64,000 nt of DNA, taken from Lunularia cruciata (Eukaryota > Streptophyta > Marchantiopsida > Lunulariales > Lunulariaceae). How positions within the stretch are numbered: the first letter of the stretch is position 1; each line of letters begins with the position of its first letter. This document shows, one piece after another, positions 11,487-23,929 of the stretch. Below the pieces are notes generated by a model that was not told the DNA's origin, did not search any database, and saw only the letters and a program-made list of their open reading frames with translations. The position numbers were made by a program, and so were the translations under genes. The DNA lies in the NCBI GenBank assembly GCA_948567375.1, contig OX419762.1, positions 30,520,608 to 30,584,607 of the forward strand. The letters are read 5' to 3'.

Positions 11487-13413
11487 TCATCTTCCAAGGT
11501 TGTATACCGCTCCTTGAGAAACTGACAACTTATTCCCCCAGTACAAGCTTATTTACAAGGACATCTACGCATCCTACTGGCGGTTAGTGTCAAGAGGCAA
11601 CCATGGACCGGACTTTACACAAGTGAGTCCGATCTATGGATCCACAATATAGTTAAACTGACAACTAGAGTTCCGGGTTGGAAAAGCTGAGCAGAGATAA
11701 CCCCTGAGAATGAATACCTGGTCGACTCTGAGCACTGCATGGTCTTCCAGGAAGGTCTGGCTTTTCCCAAGCCAGAGATATAGGTGGGTGCATTTCATAA
11801 TATCCAGGTACTGTGGCTCGTGTTCGGTCCCTTTTCTGTTCACAGCTATTACACTTCAGAGAGGTAATTCGACATTCAGCTGTATCAATCAGATAGTTCT
11901 TGTCTGAGGCCTGAATACCAGTATAAATACCAATCAACATCTATGTTCCAGGAATAGCATTAAAGCAGGATGATGATGGATCTCCACTTACGAGCGGGGC
12001 AGAGTTGAAATCCTCTCCGCCAACCCTGAATGGTGGAACCCATTCACAGACATCCTGTATGTGTTTTTTCTGAGGGTAGCCCAGATTCCTTTTCAGGACA
12101 GTAAAAGGAACTAAGTGTCTTCTCCCAGGCCTGAAATCGGGCTGATTACTCTCGAGACTCGGGTTCAGTAGATCCGGTCTGAGCTGAGGTCTGTAAGGGA
12201 TCTCATGACCCAATTTAGGCTCGAATGTTCTGATAGACGATTGCCACTCTTCTTCTTCACCCAAACCAGGATCGATATACCGTTTTGTTGCCTTCCATTT
12301 CTCGCTCCACGCTCCGCTTCCAACGCTGATGTACTTAGACGAAGGTCTGAACTGCTTATGGCAACAAATGGTTGAAAATGTCAGCTCAATTCTCAGTGAA
12401 GAGATGAGTTAACGGACAAGCCCTGTACTGTCGTTATCAGTATTCTCGGCAATTTCATTTAGCATAGCAAAATACGGAGTATCGAGATATTAGGACCCAT
12501 CGTTAAAGATGGATAGGACCAGAAGCCAGAGAAGCCTGACAAAGTCCACCCTTACTTCTACTTTCCTCACCTCCTGTATCTGTTTCTAGGCCCATCATTC
12601 GGCACGATGTCTGTGGCACGCAGAAGAATTTTATTCAACTGTATTTTCAGATAGTTTAACTCCTAAGCCACGTCTGTCACTATTCAGGACTGGGCATAAT
12701 ACGTATCATTTAGAGACCAGATATGCCAAGCTTGAACATATCAAGACAAGGATGTAATTCTCAATATTCCTGTTGAACCACCAACTTACATAATATTGTC
12801 TCCATGAAAGCAATGGCAGCTTCTCAGAGTTCATCACAGCAGTACCTGCAAAGTTGAAGGACAGACTGTACAGGGCTCCATGATATCTTTGACTTTGATA
12901 CTAGCTCGAGAAGGTCGCCATGTTGCTTGATAGCCATGATCCGAAACAGGCTTAACCGCCTTGGAGCACGGATTCCACTACAGGACCCAATCATCAACTT
13001 AGTCGCTTGACTCAACGTCTCCTCGAAACTTCAGAAAACTTTGAGCCTTGCTGAATATATGATCTCAACGAAAGATACTAAAGTGAACTACTAGTCAACT
13101 TGTACATCCTTCGATGAGAAACACTCCCACCAACGCGTATTCTAGAAGAAAACATAGTGTGCAATCACCCTACCTGAGGAAAAGTGTCAGTAGTACTCTC
13201 CACTGGAAATTGTCCGCCTGGACGTATATTTATGTGGGTTTTGCAACAGACGGACTTCGCCTGAGAATTTCTTCTTGCTACTTCCCTAGGACTCAAACCC
13301 TGAGATGGAGATCTTGGAGCGTTGCCACGGGGCGTGCGTCTCGAGCTCCGCCAGGCTGTTCTTTCCCATTCGTCTGGGTTATAGTGACCACCATGTCTCC
13401 CATCCGGAGACAT
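11487..13413 (-). CDS. Unrecognised five-exon gene, 294-residue protein
   Basis: Exons on the minus strand are 13413-13174, 12977-12846, 12351-11992, 11835-11718 and 11521-11487. Every intron is GT-AG (donors CAG/GTAGGG, CAG/GTACTG, CTC/GTAAGT, CAG/GTATTC), and the phases (0, 0, 0, 1) give one open reading frame from ATG to TGA. The protein is rich in Pro, Arg, Ser and Trp and lacks predicted membrane segments or a signal peptide. The first 80 residues are basic and low in complexity. The central exon (about residues 125-244) is ordered in style, with a KYISVGSGAWSEKWK segment, an acidic GEEEEW patch, YRPQLRPDLLNPS and PFTVLKRNLGYPQKK. The fourth exon carries GYYEMHPPISLAWEKPDLPG. I do not recognise the family. 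The Tyr/Trp/Pro spacing resembles axonemal microtubule-inner proteins, which would suit a plant with flagellate sperm, but this is a guess. The last exon is short and least certain. An upstream TATA-like tttatagac lies near 13,632. Confidence 0.6.
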
Positions 13414-14043
13414 GTCTTCAGTGCTCGTCTATAATCAGAATCTTAACCTGTAGTGAAACCGCAGCTCAATCTCGTCTATATCCATCTTCGCTCTCCTCCA
13501 CAAGGCCCACTTCAGAGTTCCATTTGTCAACTTTGCTAAGCAGTCGTCTGTGCATTAAGGCCTTCAATCTCCAGGGACTCTGAGTTCAAACTCCTAAAAT
13601 CCGGCAGGCTATACCACAAGTTGCATCGTCTATAAAAGAATAAGGTTCATTATGAAACTATCCTCCTTCATCAACTGCGGAGAAAATACTCACACAAATA
13701 CAAGAGCATTAAGAGTGTGATCATCTGTTTTGGAATCTCCGAATTTGTTCGAGGCCGCTCAAGGTTCTTCCCTGCCTATGAGGAACCGAGTTCCACCGCT
13801 CGTCAAGAAGCGAGAGGAGGAATGGTGCACGATGGTTAGTGGCCTAAGACTCACGAGAGCGATGAAGGGGAGAATGCCTGAGGTGTAATCACAGATTGAG
13901 CCACTTCTCCGAGTCAAATCGCAGGGAGCAAGTATGAATAGGGAGTTGACAAAAAATAGCAAATGCTATAACAAGGGCAAGCTTCCGATAAGAGGTGGGC
14001 ATCCCCGCTCGGATCTCCATCACCGCCTTAACCCTCTTCGTCC
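13414..14043. other. Probable upstream region of the five-exon gene
   Basis: No joined coding region was found. Minus-strand fragments with splice-like ends exist, for example an open piece before CTC/GTGAGT near 13,858, but none joins in phase with the ATG exon at 13413. The stretch probably holds the promoter and leader of the minus-strand gene and the spacer to the next candidate. Confidence 0.35.
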
Positions 14044-14528
14044 TCAGTTTTCGCCACTTCCTCTGTTTTGGGGCCACAAACTGGCGCGCGGACGATCAGA
14101 CCCATCGGACCAGCGTTCATAAAAGCCCTGCAGATGCTGATGGATCCTTCCCTTGAGATTCAAAACAGGATCGGTGCTTTGCTCCTTCACCAGCAAAAAT
14201 GCCAGGCTTCCAGAACAGAGACACACAATTCGGTTGATATCCAGTCATCTTTTTATCACCCATTCTCAGTCTGCACCTGTCTCCTGGACAAAAGTACACC
14301 AATCCCCCACTACCTCTCAAAACTTGCTGATCTTTGCATTGAGTAGTGTGGTTCATCCACAACCGAGGAAGTTTCGGAGCCTGCCTGTTCACTGGGGCTT
14401 CGTTTTCGTCTAGAATTTGAGAGTCTCGAACAGAGTTCACACGAATCAGCCCGTTCGTGACATATATTCTTTCTCTTCTGTGGTGAATTGTTTTCACGGA
14501 CGATAATTAGGGGAACGCACCTGTTCAT
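14044..14528 (-). CDS. Possible two-exon gene, unknown function
   Basis: Exon 14528-14314 starts with ATG and ends at GAGAG/GTAGTG in phase 2. Exon 14206-14044 follows an acceptor ttctggaag, joins in phase and ends at TGA. The product would be 125 residues: a Cys/Arg/Lys-rich start, a Ser-rich middle (SEQAGSETSSVVDEPHY) and a helical end with LNLKGRIHQHLQGFYERW. The intron is about 107 bp. No family is recognised. Two other frames of exon 2 are also open for a while, so this could be chance or part of a gene with more exons. Transcript evidence would decide it. Confidence 0.28.
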
Positions 14529-15429
14529 CAGCGTTGAGGCTCAGAACAGAAAATATGAAAATCGCAAACCTCCTGTGCGCCAAGGTCCCATAATTCAAAT
14601 AAAGTTCCTAAATCTGTCTTTCCCTCTTCTCGGGAAACATCTCACTCCTCCGTCCAGACTCCTAAACCGTAGCAGCCCTCACTCATACAGCAGTTGCTGC
14701 AGCTCAATTCAGAACAAACTGAAAATAAACGTAGTCACGCATTGTCTAACTCAATCCAGAACATGGTAGAATTCCATCTCGAATCGCCTGCAGCATCCAC
14801 ATCTGCCGGACACAGGACCTCCCTCACTTTATACCTTCACAAAATATTCACTTGACCGCTTTTCCATATACAAATCAACTTTGAATCCATTTCTCCAAGT
14901 ACTCCTCGACCTCCTCCTTTGTAGTGTCATCTCCACGTATCAATCACCATCCTTTGGATCATCTCAACTGGCATACTTAGGAAATTAGGCAACTGGTCCT
15001 CTCCAGATCCAATGCAAGCACCATAACAAAATCAGTCTCTGCTGTTGGATGTTGGAGAAGGGACGGAAATATCTCGTTTCCAACTCCAACAACGGAGACT
15101 GATTTTACTTTTTGAGAGTAGGCCTACAAGCCCAAAAGATATACCCCGCAAGAAAAGGAGAAAAAGAATACAAGTGCACCACAAGGTGCATCAAGAAAGG
15201 AAGAGTCCAAGACCCAACAAAAGAGTGCAAAAATACATAGAGAAACCAAAGCCAAAGCACACATGGCACAAAGAACAAAGCACTATGTAGCAACCCTACA
15301 CTAGAAATATGCAAAGCACACATTTGAGCCTCGCTGATGAAGATTCAAAGCTTGTGATCTCTCTAGGGTGATAGAGATCCTCTGCCAAAAATAGAAAGTC
15401 AAAGCACCTCTCCTCTATAGTGAGCCCTT
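14529..15429. other. Boundary between gene island and transposon island
   Basis: Nothing codes convincingly. From about 15,100 rightward the composition and word usage change to that of the decayed LINE. The plus-strand run ttttactttttgag at 15,099-15,112 could be a degraded poly(A) tail of the minus-strand LINE L1, but it is too weak to fix the boundary. Confidence 0.4.
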
Positions 15430-15437
15430 GACTCCTC

Positions 15438-15659
15438 TCAAAGGAGACCATCAAACTGATGATGAAGGTGGCAAAAAAGCTTCACTACTAGGGAGACAAA
15501 GGTGTTAGAGGCAAGCCATGGGGCATAGTGGTACTCCTTCCTCCTAGTAGGGATGATCGCTACAGCTCGTGCCAAAGACTCTGGTCTAAGTGGGTTCACT
15601 GCCACCACATCATACAATGTGTGTCGGCCATCTCTAAAGGTGACAATATGTAGGCGCAC
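15438..15659 (-). pseudogene. C-terminal domain of LINE L1 polyprotein
   Basis: An open stretch of about 70 codons beginning RLHIVTFRDGRHTLYDVV and containing NPLRPESLARA and EYHYAPWLA. This matches in style the end of a LINE RT polyprotein type seen in seed-free plants, where a DVT..HPL motif precedes an RK..HY..W segment. It is the best preserved part of L1. The equivalent in L2 lies beyond the right edge of the window. Confidence 0.55.
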
Positions 15660-16649
15660 TCTCTAGTGAGCTGGGCACGATAGTACCATCCATTTCTCAA
15701 TCTGAGCTTATGAGCATGTAGATCATAGCATCTTGGCCATTGTATCTTTAATGAGATCATGGAACCTAGTAGGCTCTCCTCCTATAGCACATCATAAGAG
15801 ATGTATACCCTTAGCATCCAACAAAGAATTGCACAGGCAGTGGTCCTATAAGCCCACGAGTGATGGATGGGGTAGGCCTAGCCTAAGCCAAAGGGCCGTA
15901 GTGAACTCCTGCGACATGAATCAAAAGTCCTCAATCAAAAGGAAGGCATGAAGCCAAGCTCCAGCACCCTTCCCATTGCAAGAGAGGATCCTAGTTCTAT
16001 CGAGTAAAGGCATGTTAGTGGAGATGCTAGAAAGGGTGTGAGTGTGCATAAGCTCATTGAGCTCCGCCTAAAATCTTCTACAAGCTAGAGATACATGGTC
16101 TGCAAAGGGGAGGAGTGTTGTATGTGTCGAGGTCTTGCAATAGATCTTGAGCCAATCAAAGAGAAATCTGGAAATCAAAGGTCCTTGAGTCAACTATCAC
16201 AATAGATGGCAATAATAGAGAGTGGCATTCATGTAAGAACCTATTTGCCAATAGGAGCCACCAGTGTCCATGCTCCTAGGTAAATTGTTGGTGCAATAGC
16301 ATCATGTGATGTGATACCACATCCTCCCATGACTATAGGTAATCACCGCCAATCATTTGATAATTGTAAGAGCATACATGGTCCTAAGAGTGTGGAGAAG
16401 GTATCAAAGGACCGTAGATGTGGTAGGAGTACCTTTATGGGAGGATATGTATGTGCCAAATAGGATGTTCTCAAGACATAACATCTCAAAAAGAGGGAGT
16501 AGGTCACTTGTGTGTTACCGGGGGAGGAAGTGAGCATGAGCAATAGCCTAAATCAAAGTGTCAAAGATAAAGGAGCTACAAAATGCCTCTTCTTCAAGAG
16601 AGAAGCCCAATACTCTCAAACCTCCTATAAGGAACTAGAATCTTGGTGG

Positions 16650-17740
16650 GAAGTCAAAAGAGGAGAGGAGTGTGAGTGTGCTCTTGACCTCACATTTATG
16701 AGTTTGAAATCGTAAACCCAAGGACTCTAGACCAAGTATGAAAGCCTACATTGCCTAAACTATATCTTCTATAGGCCCAAGATGTGGATATCATCTGATA
16801 AAGATGGAAAAAGGAATGTGTGAAAGGCAACTGCAACCTCATGCAAAGCTTTGTAGTGAGTAATGGCAAATAATGGCCTTCAAGGATCTCCCTAGCATGT
16901 ACACTTCATTGATACCAACTAAGTGAACTCTCTTGTGGTAGTATGGTGACTATACAACAATGATGTCTCAATACCATAAAAAGTATGCACAAAAGGAATA
17001 AGGGAAGGAGATCTAGTCCCTTGTGTAATGTTCCAAGGATAGGAGAAACCCCAAGAGAAACACAAGGTTTTGCTCCTCAATACTTTGAAGTTGCAAAAGA
17101 GCACATTGTCTTTATAATATAGCAAAGAAGGGAGCTATACCCTTGGATCAAGTACATAGATTGGTGACATATCAACAAGCTCCACCCTAAGATTAGCTAC
17201 ATGGATTGGTGACATGTTAATCCTTGTTCTATTTGGTTGGTCAAACAAGTTTGACCAAAGGGAATCTTTGGAAAATATTCTTGTAGAAAGGTTAGAACAT
17301 CATGGGTGAGGTATCATTAGAAAGCTCCCAACAAGACAAACAAGGGGGAGAGAAAGAAACTCTCTTTCTTCCAAAGGTGGGAATTCCTCTATTTTTTGAG
17401 GCCTAATTCATGTATTTAGGCGTCCAAAATTGGCTTTGAAATTTTCATGGTGTTTTCAACCTCTACCATGAGTGAAATTACCCTTTTGGTGAACCTCTAT
17501 CTGACCTACTCAGACCATCATATTTAATATCCTTAAAGATATTACCAAACCAATTTCCAACTCTATATAATATGTTTAGCAAATGGTATTATGCTTACTA
17601 AATGAAGAGCTCAAAACAAAGCTAAACAAGAAATGGTATTGAAAGCATTTGAGATATCCACTTGGACAACCACCCAATTAGGGTGGAGGTCCAAGGAAGC
17701 TCTAATACACAGTAATCATCTCATAACCACTTAGTATGGC
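16650..17740 (-). pseudogene. LINE L1 reverse transcriptase domain, interrupted
   Basis: Motif A (DISNAFNTIS) lies to the right of the inserted solo LTR. The IPFVHTFYGIETSLLYSHH segment, a stop-riddled equivalent of the RQGDPLGG motif (GDP near 16,885) and the SDDIHIL version of the catalytic box lie to the left. Expected sequence is continuous once the 570-bp LTR is taken out. Stops occur in every segment, so no active RT is encoded. Confidence 0.6.
17024..17593 (-). repeat. Solo LTR of gypsy family A inside LINE L1
   Basis: A minus-strand copy of the family A LTR, with its 3' end at 17024 (tgtaatgttcc on the plus strand) and its start at 17593 (ggtattatg, a mutated ggtattaca). It includes the TATA region (tttataatatagc) and the central tttgaggcctaa word. 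No internal gypsy sequence is attached, so it is the product of LTR-LTR recombination. Flanking 5-mers (ccttg, cttac) match poorly, so the target duplication has decayed or the ends are slightly off. Confidence 0.75.
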
Positions 17741-18730
17741 TACAACATACTAATGAGGAAAGAGGGAAGATGAAAAGGAATGATGATTGAAGACATATGG
17801 TGCGTGAGACAAACTGTAAGAAAACATCCCCAATGGCAAGGGGGCAAACACCTAAAGTCTCCTTGGACAAAGCAAAGAGACTTAATGCACCAAATAAACA
17901 AAGAGCACCTAGGGCACAAAACTCAAGGCAATATGCTAGCAAAAAGCAAAGAGAAGAAAGAATCTTGGGTTTGGCATATTTGGGGAGAAAAAATCCTAGA
18001 AATGCTCAAAAACTAAACTTGAAGGATCACTAAGACAAAATGTGGACAATGGAGTAAAGCATAGGCAAAGAAGGTCTCTATAAGCTAGAGCTCCTTGTTT
18101 GGGTGGTAGTTATGGACAAAGGAAGGAAGGTCATATAAGGTTGATGGATAAAGTTCTTATAAGGCTAATAATGTATCTACATAAAATAGTGTTGGTCTAG
18201 AGGATAATAGTGCTTAGACTACCCACCAGTACTCTCTTACTGGCCTAATATCAAGGAAAAATATAGATGATGATGCTTTAAAGGTGGAGCATGAGCATGT
18301 GGGGACTCTATGATCCATATGGTAGTCGCTTGGGCTTGCATGGTGTAGTCCTCTTGTAAAGCAAGCCAATCATCACCTAGAAATTGATAAATATAAGAGA
18401 TTTTCTCTTAGTGTTTGGATGCGCCTCCATGAGCCACAAGAAGTAAAATCCACCATGAGAAGAGAGCTAGTAGAGTCCAAGTAAAGACATCTCTATCTTG
18501 GTTATCTACCCAAATGGCATGTTGGAGTATAGAAAGCATGGAGCATACTAGATGGCAAAGGGGCATATGGATCCTAGTATACATCTGTAGATGAGATAAG
18601 CCCAAAGGAGATCCAAAGTATGGAGCAAGGAATAAGAGTTGGGAGGTGCTATGGTGAGAGGGTTGGAGTATGAAGTAGGTCTAGGAATATAGGCAGAGAG
18701 GTGACCTTTGCTCTCATTTGTAAGCATGTA

Positions 18731-21700
18731 GCTCACTCTCAATGTTGTGCCAAACCTACTCCTACTCATGTGCAATAAGGCATGATTACATAAGGCGTTG
18801 GAGAGGTGTTAAGAGTATTGGAGGAGATATCAAACGGTGGTGGTGGGAAGTCAAATAGAGTAGAGTGTGAGGTGGTGATGGTGGAGCTACAACACTTGGA
18901 GGAAAGATTGTGGGAGGAGGAGGAGGAATTGAGGAAATAGTGGGTGGAAGATCCTCCAAAGGAGTGTCATCCAATATAGATTCCTTGCTAAGGGATGGCG
19001 GAAGATGTGGCTAAGAAGTAGAGGTGGTCCCATCAAGGAGAACATGAACCCTAGGGAGCATGCTATAAATGGTGGCACCTAGAACTATAGCCTAGATACA
19101 CATAAGGTATATGGGGTGGTGGATGAGGAACCTCACCTATGGTAGCCCTTCTAGTTACCTATATTAAAGAACAAAGTAGAAGCATCACAAGGGACTCTAC
19201 TAAAATATCTCCCAATACCTAAGAGATACAACCCAAGACATAACTAGGAGAGTATAAATTTGGAACATAGACTAATGCTAGATGAGGAACACAACCAAGA
19301 ATAAATACACATAAAGACAAACAAAAAGTGAAAAGACAAAGAATAGATGGGAAAGGAGCGTCTTTGCCCCCAAAGGAGATTGCCATCCTATAAGCTCCAT
19401 CACATGGGGTGCACAAGCCCTCCAATACATGAACTCTTCCCTATAGGCATCTTTGGTAAAAGAACCTTCCAACAGAAGAACAATTGGAACCAATACTTAT
19501 GGTACAAGAACCTCCAGTGTATGAACCTTTTGATACATGAACATCTACCACAAGAACTTAGGATAAGATGAAATCCCTAATTGAGGTGAACCATAGGTGC
19601 ACTCTTTACAAGCTTGCTCATGTTATCCCAACTTGTTGTTGCTATTATTGGACTATATTAAAGGAGTTTGACTTTTTAGCTTCTTAGTTTATACACGTTC
19701 AATGTTTGAAGCTCAAATTATGCAAACTCAATGGCTCCTACTCCATTCATCTCAATCTTCAATGCTTGATTTCTCATGCTCACCCAAAGTTTGTCATGCT
19801 CATCCAGATTTTCTCATGCCCACTAAATTTTCATGGAAGATTACACAAATCACACTAAAAGAATCTCATCATGTTGCACGCTCATGGAGATCTTCTCACT
19901 CTCAATCTACTATAAAGGTTATTTGGCTCAAGGCAACTGTTAGGTCATACATGCTTCTCTGAACACCAGCATCCTGCCTATGACCATGCCTGCCTACTAC
20001 CTACAACTCGTTACCTTCTTCTAGCTTAGGGATACATGAACTCAAATGCACTCAAACTCAAATAGCAAATCATTTACTCTTGACTTCATTTTGCTTAACT
20101 CCTTGAAATTTTAGTCAACCTTCATCTTGTCAATTGCTCCTCCTTCTTCAAATGCTTTGTCCATGATTACCACTCTATGTCAATGATTAAGTGGATCTCC
20201 ACTCCGTGTGGTCATTGTGTTTGCTTTAGGTTGGTATCACTAATCTGTTGATGCCAATTTAGCTTTGTCAAACTCACGAGCAACAAATGCTCACCAAAGC
20301 TCTAGACTAGTACACCAAAAGCAAGTATGAAACTTCACTGTCTTGGATGAGAAAAGAAATGGTTTCTAGGCCAGATCCTAATGAGAGAGTTGTCAAAGGG
20401 TCTCAAAACCACTAATAGGTTTTGCAACAATCTAAGGGAATCCATGGCAATAAAAGGCAATAGTAAAGCTTCTTTTTCTTGACACTTCTTTTCAAAACCT
20501 AGTAAAACTGTAGTTATTTTTTCTAATGTAAAATTTTATTTAAGAAAGTTAATATGTACTATTTAAAAAAAAATCTTTGTCAATAAATTCCTAAAACTTT
20601 GGCCAAGAAGCACATGCCATAATTATTAAAGCCAAGTGATATAGTAGAATACTCACCATTACATTCTTGTGCACAAACCTAAACTACATCCTCTATTCTC
20701 CTTCTCTAATCTATTATAAAATGTGAACTTTTACTAAAGATCACATTATTTTAGTTTAGTCACACTAAGAATAGTTTTAGGTGGCCATACTAAATAAAAT
20801 TCAAATGAAAATAATAATTGGTAGATATATATCTAATTAGATAAAGGCCCTTTATAAATACCAAATAAATTATAACATGGATTTTCTTATTCTAAGAGAT
20901 GTGATAATCAACTCATTATTCATAAAGTAACAATAACATGACTCATAATATTGCATAATATATATACTGTTCTTTAAAATTGTGATGAGTTTATATTAAT
21001 ATTTCTTATTTTTGGGATTTTTATTATGAATTTATATTATTATTATTGTTGGTGGTTTCTTAAAGGTATAATATATAATTCTGAATCATGACTTTAGTCC
21101 CACAATATTTTGTAAAATCTAGAATTAAAATCCCCTCATATTTTCACCAATTACAAGAGGATATTTATAGATCAACATGGTAGAGCTATAGCTTTTCATA
21201 ACATGAAATATATATACTTACTTTATTGCAAGCTTGAGAGGTTAGTCCTTAGTGCTTTTGTGTTGTTTGTTGCCATGATTTTACTTGTAAACTATGAACA
21301 ACTTAATTTTGTTTTAAAGCTATTGTTCAAATAGAATGAGCAAGCAAGAGCAAACCATAGCTATGACTATAATGAAGATATGGTTATGTTTCATGGGATA
21401 AATTTTATTAATGGAGTTCTCTAGTGCTAGATCTAATTGTGATGATCAAGTAGATAGAGTGCTAATTGAGCAAGAGATTATAATATTGTGATACTATAGT
21501 TATAACTACAAAGCAAGTATAAGAGGGTTAGGCAGTTTTTGGGCACACTCAATCTCCACCTACAATATTGGCAAGAGTAACCAATGCAAGGCCAGATCTT
21601 GTATGAGAAGAATTACTCACAACCTACAAGATGGATTAAGGTGGGGAAGCCTTAAACTAGTCAAGCTTAACTATGTGAGTCAAGGTTGAAGGATTTTGGG

Positions 21701-22249
21701 CCATTTTCATTAATAATAATTGATATTTGTACCTGATGGTCTAGGGATCTGAGGTAAGTTTGTGCTTATAGACTTCTCTCTTCTTCATAGCTCATCATAA
21801 GGAAGAATATTTGGCATTCTTTTTGTTGGGATGCATGGGTACTACCAAGTATAGAGTGGTCTTGAGCAACAATTAGCCTTTTTTGGATCTCAACTACACT
21901 TTTTGGATGGAAGGAAATCAGAGGAATTTTTTGAATTGAAAGCCTTATGACCATAGGACTTTCAAAAAGAAGACCACTATAAGATAGTGCTATTGATTAC
22001 TAGTTGAAGCCAAGGAAAATATAGGACAAAGTGTTGTATGTGTGGTACTTCAATGACTACTATTCCAATTACCATATTATTCTCTAGGTTTCCATACTTG
22101 TGGTGTTGTTGAGATTTTAGGTCTCCATTAGGGATTATATGTCACACAAGGTTCCTAAGTGGACTTATTGCTTTTTAAGGAGGTAGTATCATCCTATCCC
22201 CATAGATATTGAAGACTTGGTCCACACCATCATTGGTGAATTAGTGCAA
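18731..22249. other. Decayed repetitive and AT-rich DNA, no identifiable gene
   Basis: About 18,731-19,100 may be the 5' part of LINE L1. From about 19,600 to 20,450 the sequence is unassigned. About 20,480-21,260 is strongly AT-rich with runs such as attattattattg and holds no frame longer than a few codons. About 21,300-22,249 shows short open pieces with many stops and no recognised motif. This is most likely old transposon debris. Confidence 0.45.
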
Positions 22250-23513
22250 CCTTTTTAGTCTTCTTGTACATTGCAGTGCATTCTAGATGCAAACACCAAG
22301 GCCAATGTGCACATGAGACCCACCTTTGCAATCTATAATGGCAAGGAATTAGAGTTGAGCATGGGAGATGAGCATTATTAGCACAAATAGGTGGTTGGAC
22401 CTTCATGTGTCTCAAACATTGGTAGCAAACAAACATCTCCAATGGTTTCAAATAGGCCTTTCTCACATCCTTCATATAATTCTTGTTCTATGTTTTCCAC
22501 CCTTTCTCATTTAAAATTTTTTTTTTTGGTACATAGCCTTTGGTTACAATGTCTTACTTTTTTGTCATGGTATTTCTTCATACTCTTAGGAGTATATACT
22601 CTTTTGGTAGCCAATTTTTTGATGCTTCTATTCTGTTCCTTGGCATGGAGGTATAGAAGAACTACCTTAGGCATCACTTCTCATTTGGCACCCCATATCT
22701 CATATGTGCAAGTAGGGAGTAGACCTTTATGTTGCCTTTTTTCAACATACATCCATAATTCTTGAGGTTTATCTAGATAGATTTCCTTTGATCCCTAGGT
22801 CATATAATTCTCCTTTACCAATGGAGGACCTTACAAGGAAGGAATTCCCTATAGAGGATGCACTACTACTTGTTTTCGTATCCCTCATACTTTGATCATA
22901 AACACTCCATACCTTTGATCTACCTTGGATCCTTGTCCCACCTCTATTGCCCCTACCATCCCATAAGATCATGCAGAGATTCCTCCCACTTCTAAACCCC
23001 TCCACCCCTATAGGGTCCCTCTCTTCTACTTGGGCCTTTAGTGCATCTTTATGTCCTACCTCATCAATGTCCTACATAATCTTTTCTAGATTGTCCATAG
23101 GTAGGGATTGGCCTTACTCAACATCAAGGGAGATCTTGTTGTCTATGCATGCAAGCAAAGACTACTTCTATTCCTACCTCCTTAGATCCATCAACACTCC
23201 AATAGTATCTCTCTAGGCTCTTCTCAACTCATATTCTTGGTTGCACTCTTTGGACCCTATCCAAGCATTCCTACCAAGTTTAATATGACCATGGACATAC
23301 AATAGGATCCTTATGCCTTTATGTCCTTGTTGGATCCACACTCTCCCTCGTATTCAATGTTATTTTGGTTGATGGCTACAAGAGAGATATCTTTACCAAG
23401 ATTTTATTGTCCCTTTTTCTCGTTAAACACTACTCCTTCTAACCCATGGAGGAGCTTCTAGACATTGAGAGATTGCATCTAAGATTTATAGGTTTTTGCA
23501 AGAATATTGGCCA
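22250..23513 (+). mobile_element. LINE L2, first segment (5' of RT)
   Basis: This stretch is the upstream part of a plus-strand LINE. Its last bases (tttttgcaagaatattggcca) continue, after removal of element H, into 61,231 onward. The uninterrupted LINE L1 has the homologous run tgatattaggccag at about 18,240, spanning the junction. No domain is recognised in this segment, and the frames are broken throughout. The left limit is approximate. Confidence 0.55.
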
Positions 23514-23929
23514 TGTAAAAGACCAAGGGAATAAGAATAAGAATATGTAAGAGAATAGAAGAGTGGAGAGAAAGATCCTATTAGTACTCTTGAATGAGTG
23601 AAACTCAAAATTGTTAACATGAAATTGGGCTTTGGTATTTATAGGGAACATATAAGGCTCTTGGGTAGCTTCTTAGAATCCACCTTCTTAGAGTGCAAGC
23701 TAAGCAAGAAGCTTCCTTCTAGAAGTCACCTCTTTGGAGTGCAAGGTAAGCTAGTTAGGAAGCTTCCTCCTAGAATTCACCCACTTGGCATTCATATTAC
23801 TTGATACTTGGAATGTACCAAGAAGCTTCATAGATACTTCTAGAACATCCCTAGAATTCATGGCTAATTTGGCCTATTTCCTACCTTGTTAGTCTTGACT
23901 AACTTGTCTACTAACTCCATATTGTTACA
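23514..23929 (-). repeat. 3' LTR of element H (family B)
   Basis: A 416-bp minus-strand LTR running from tgtaaaagaccaa at the left to ccatattgttaca at the right, the reverse complement of the family B start TGTAACAATATGG. It contains the family's repeated agaagcttc and ttctagaa words, though more decayed than in B1. Confidence 0.8.

Larger units (their letters stand above)
15430..18730 (-). mobile_element. LINE L1, degenerate non-LTR retrotransposon
   Basis: On the minus strand the stretch can be followed from the region upstream of RT down to a C-terminal domain. RT motif A appears as WVVVQVDISNAFNTIS near 17,640-17,690, then IPFVHTFYGIETSLLYSHH (16,940-17,000), then the equivalent of the YADD box as SDDIHIL near 16,770. 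The C-terminal piece lies at 15,438-15,659. The copy is collinear with L2 at the right of the window, including the site where L2 was interrupted by element H: the uninterrupted equivalent is at about 18,225-18,275. Many stops and frameshifts show it is dead. A gypsy solo LTR interrupts the RT domain at 17,024-17,593. Proline-rich open sequence continues to about 19,100 and may belong to its 5' part. Confidence 0.65.

Noticed and set aside
18786-18974. Minus-strand proline-rich frame (PPPPPTIFPPS)
   Set aside because: It lies in a GGA/GGT-rich purine tract that gives proline-rich frames by composition alone. It is probably debris of the LINE 5' part.
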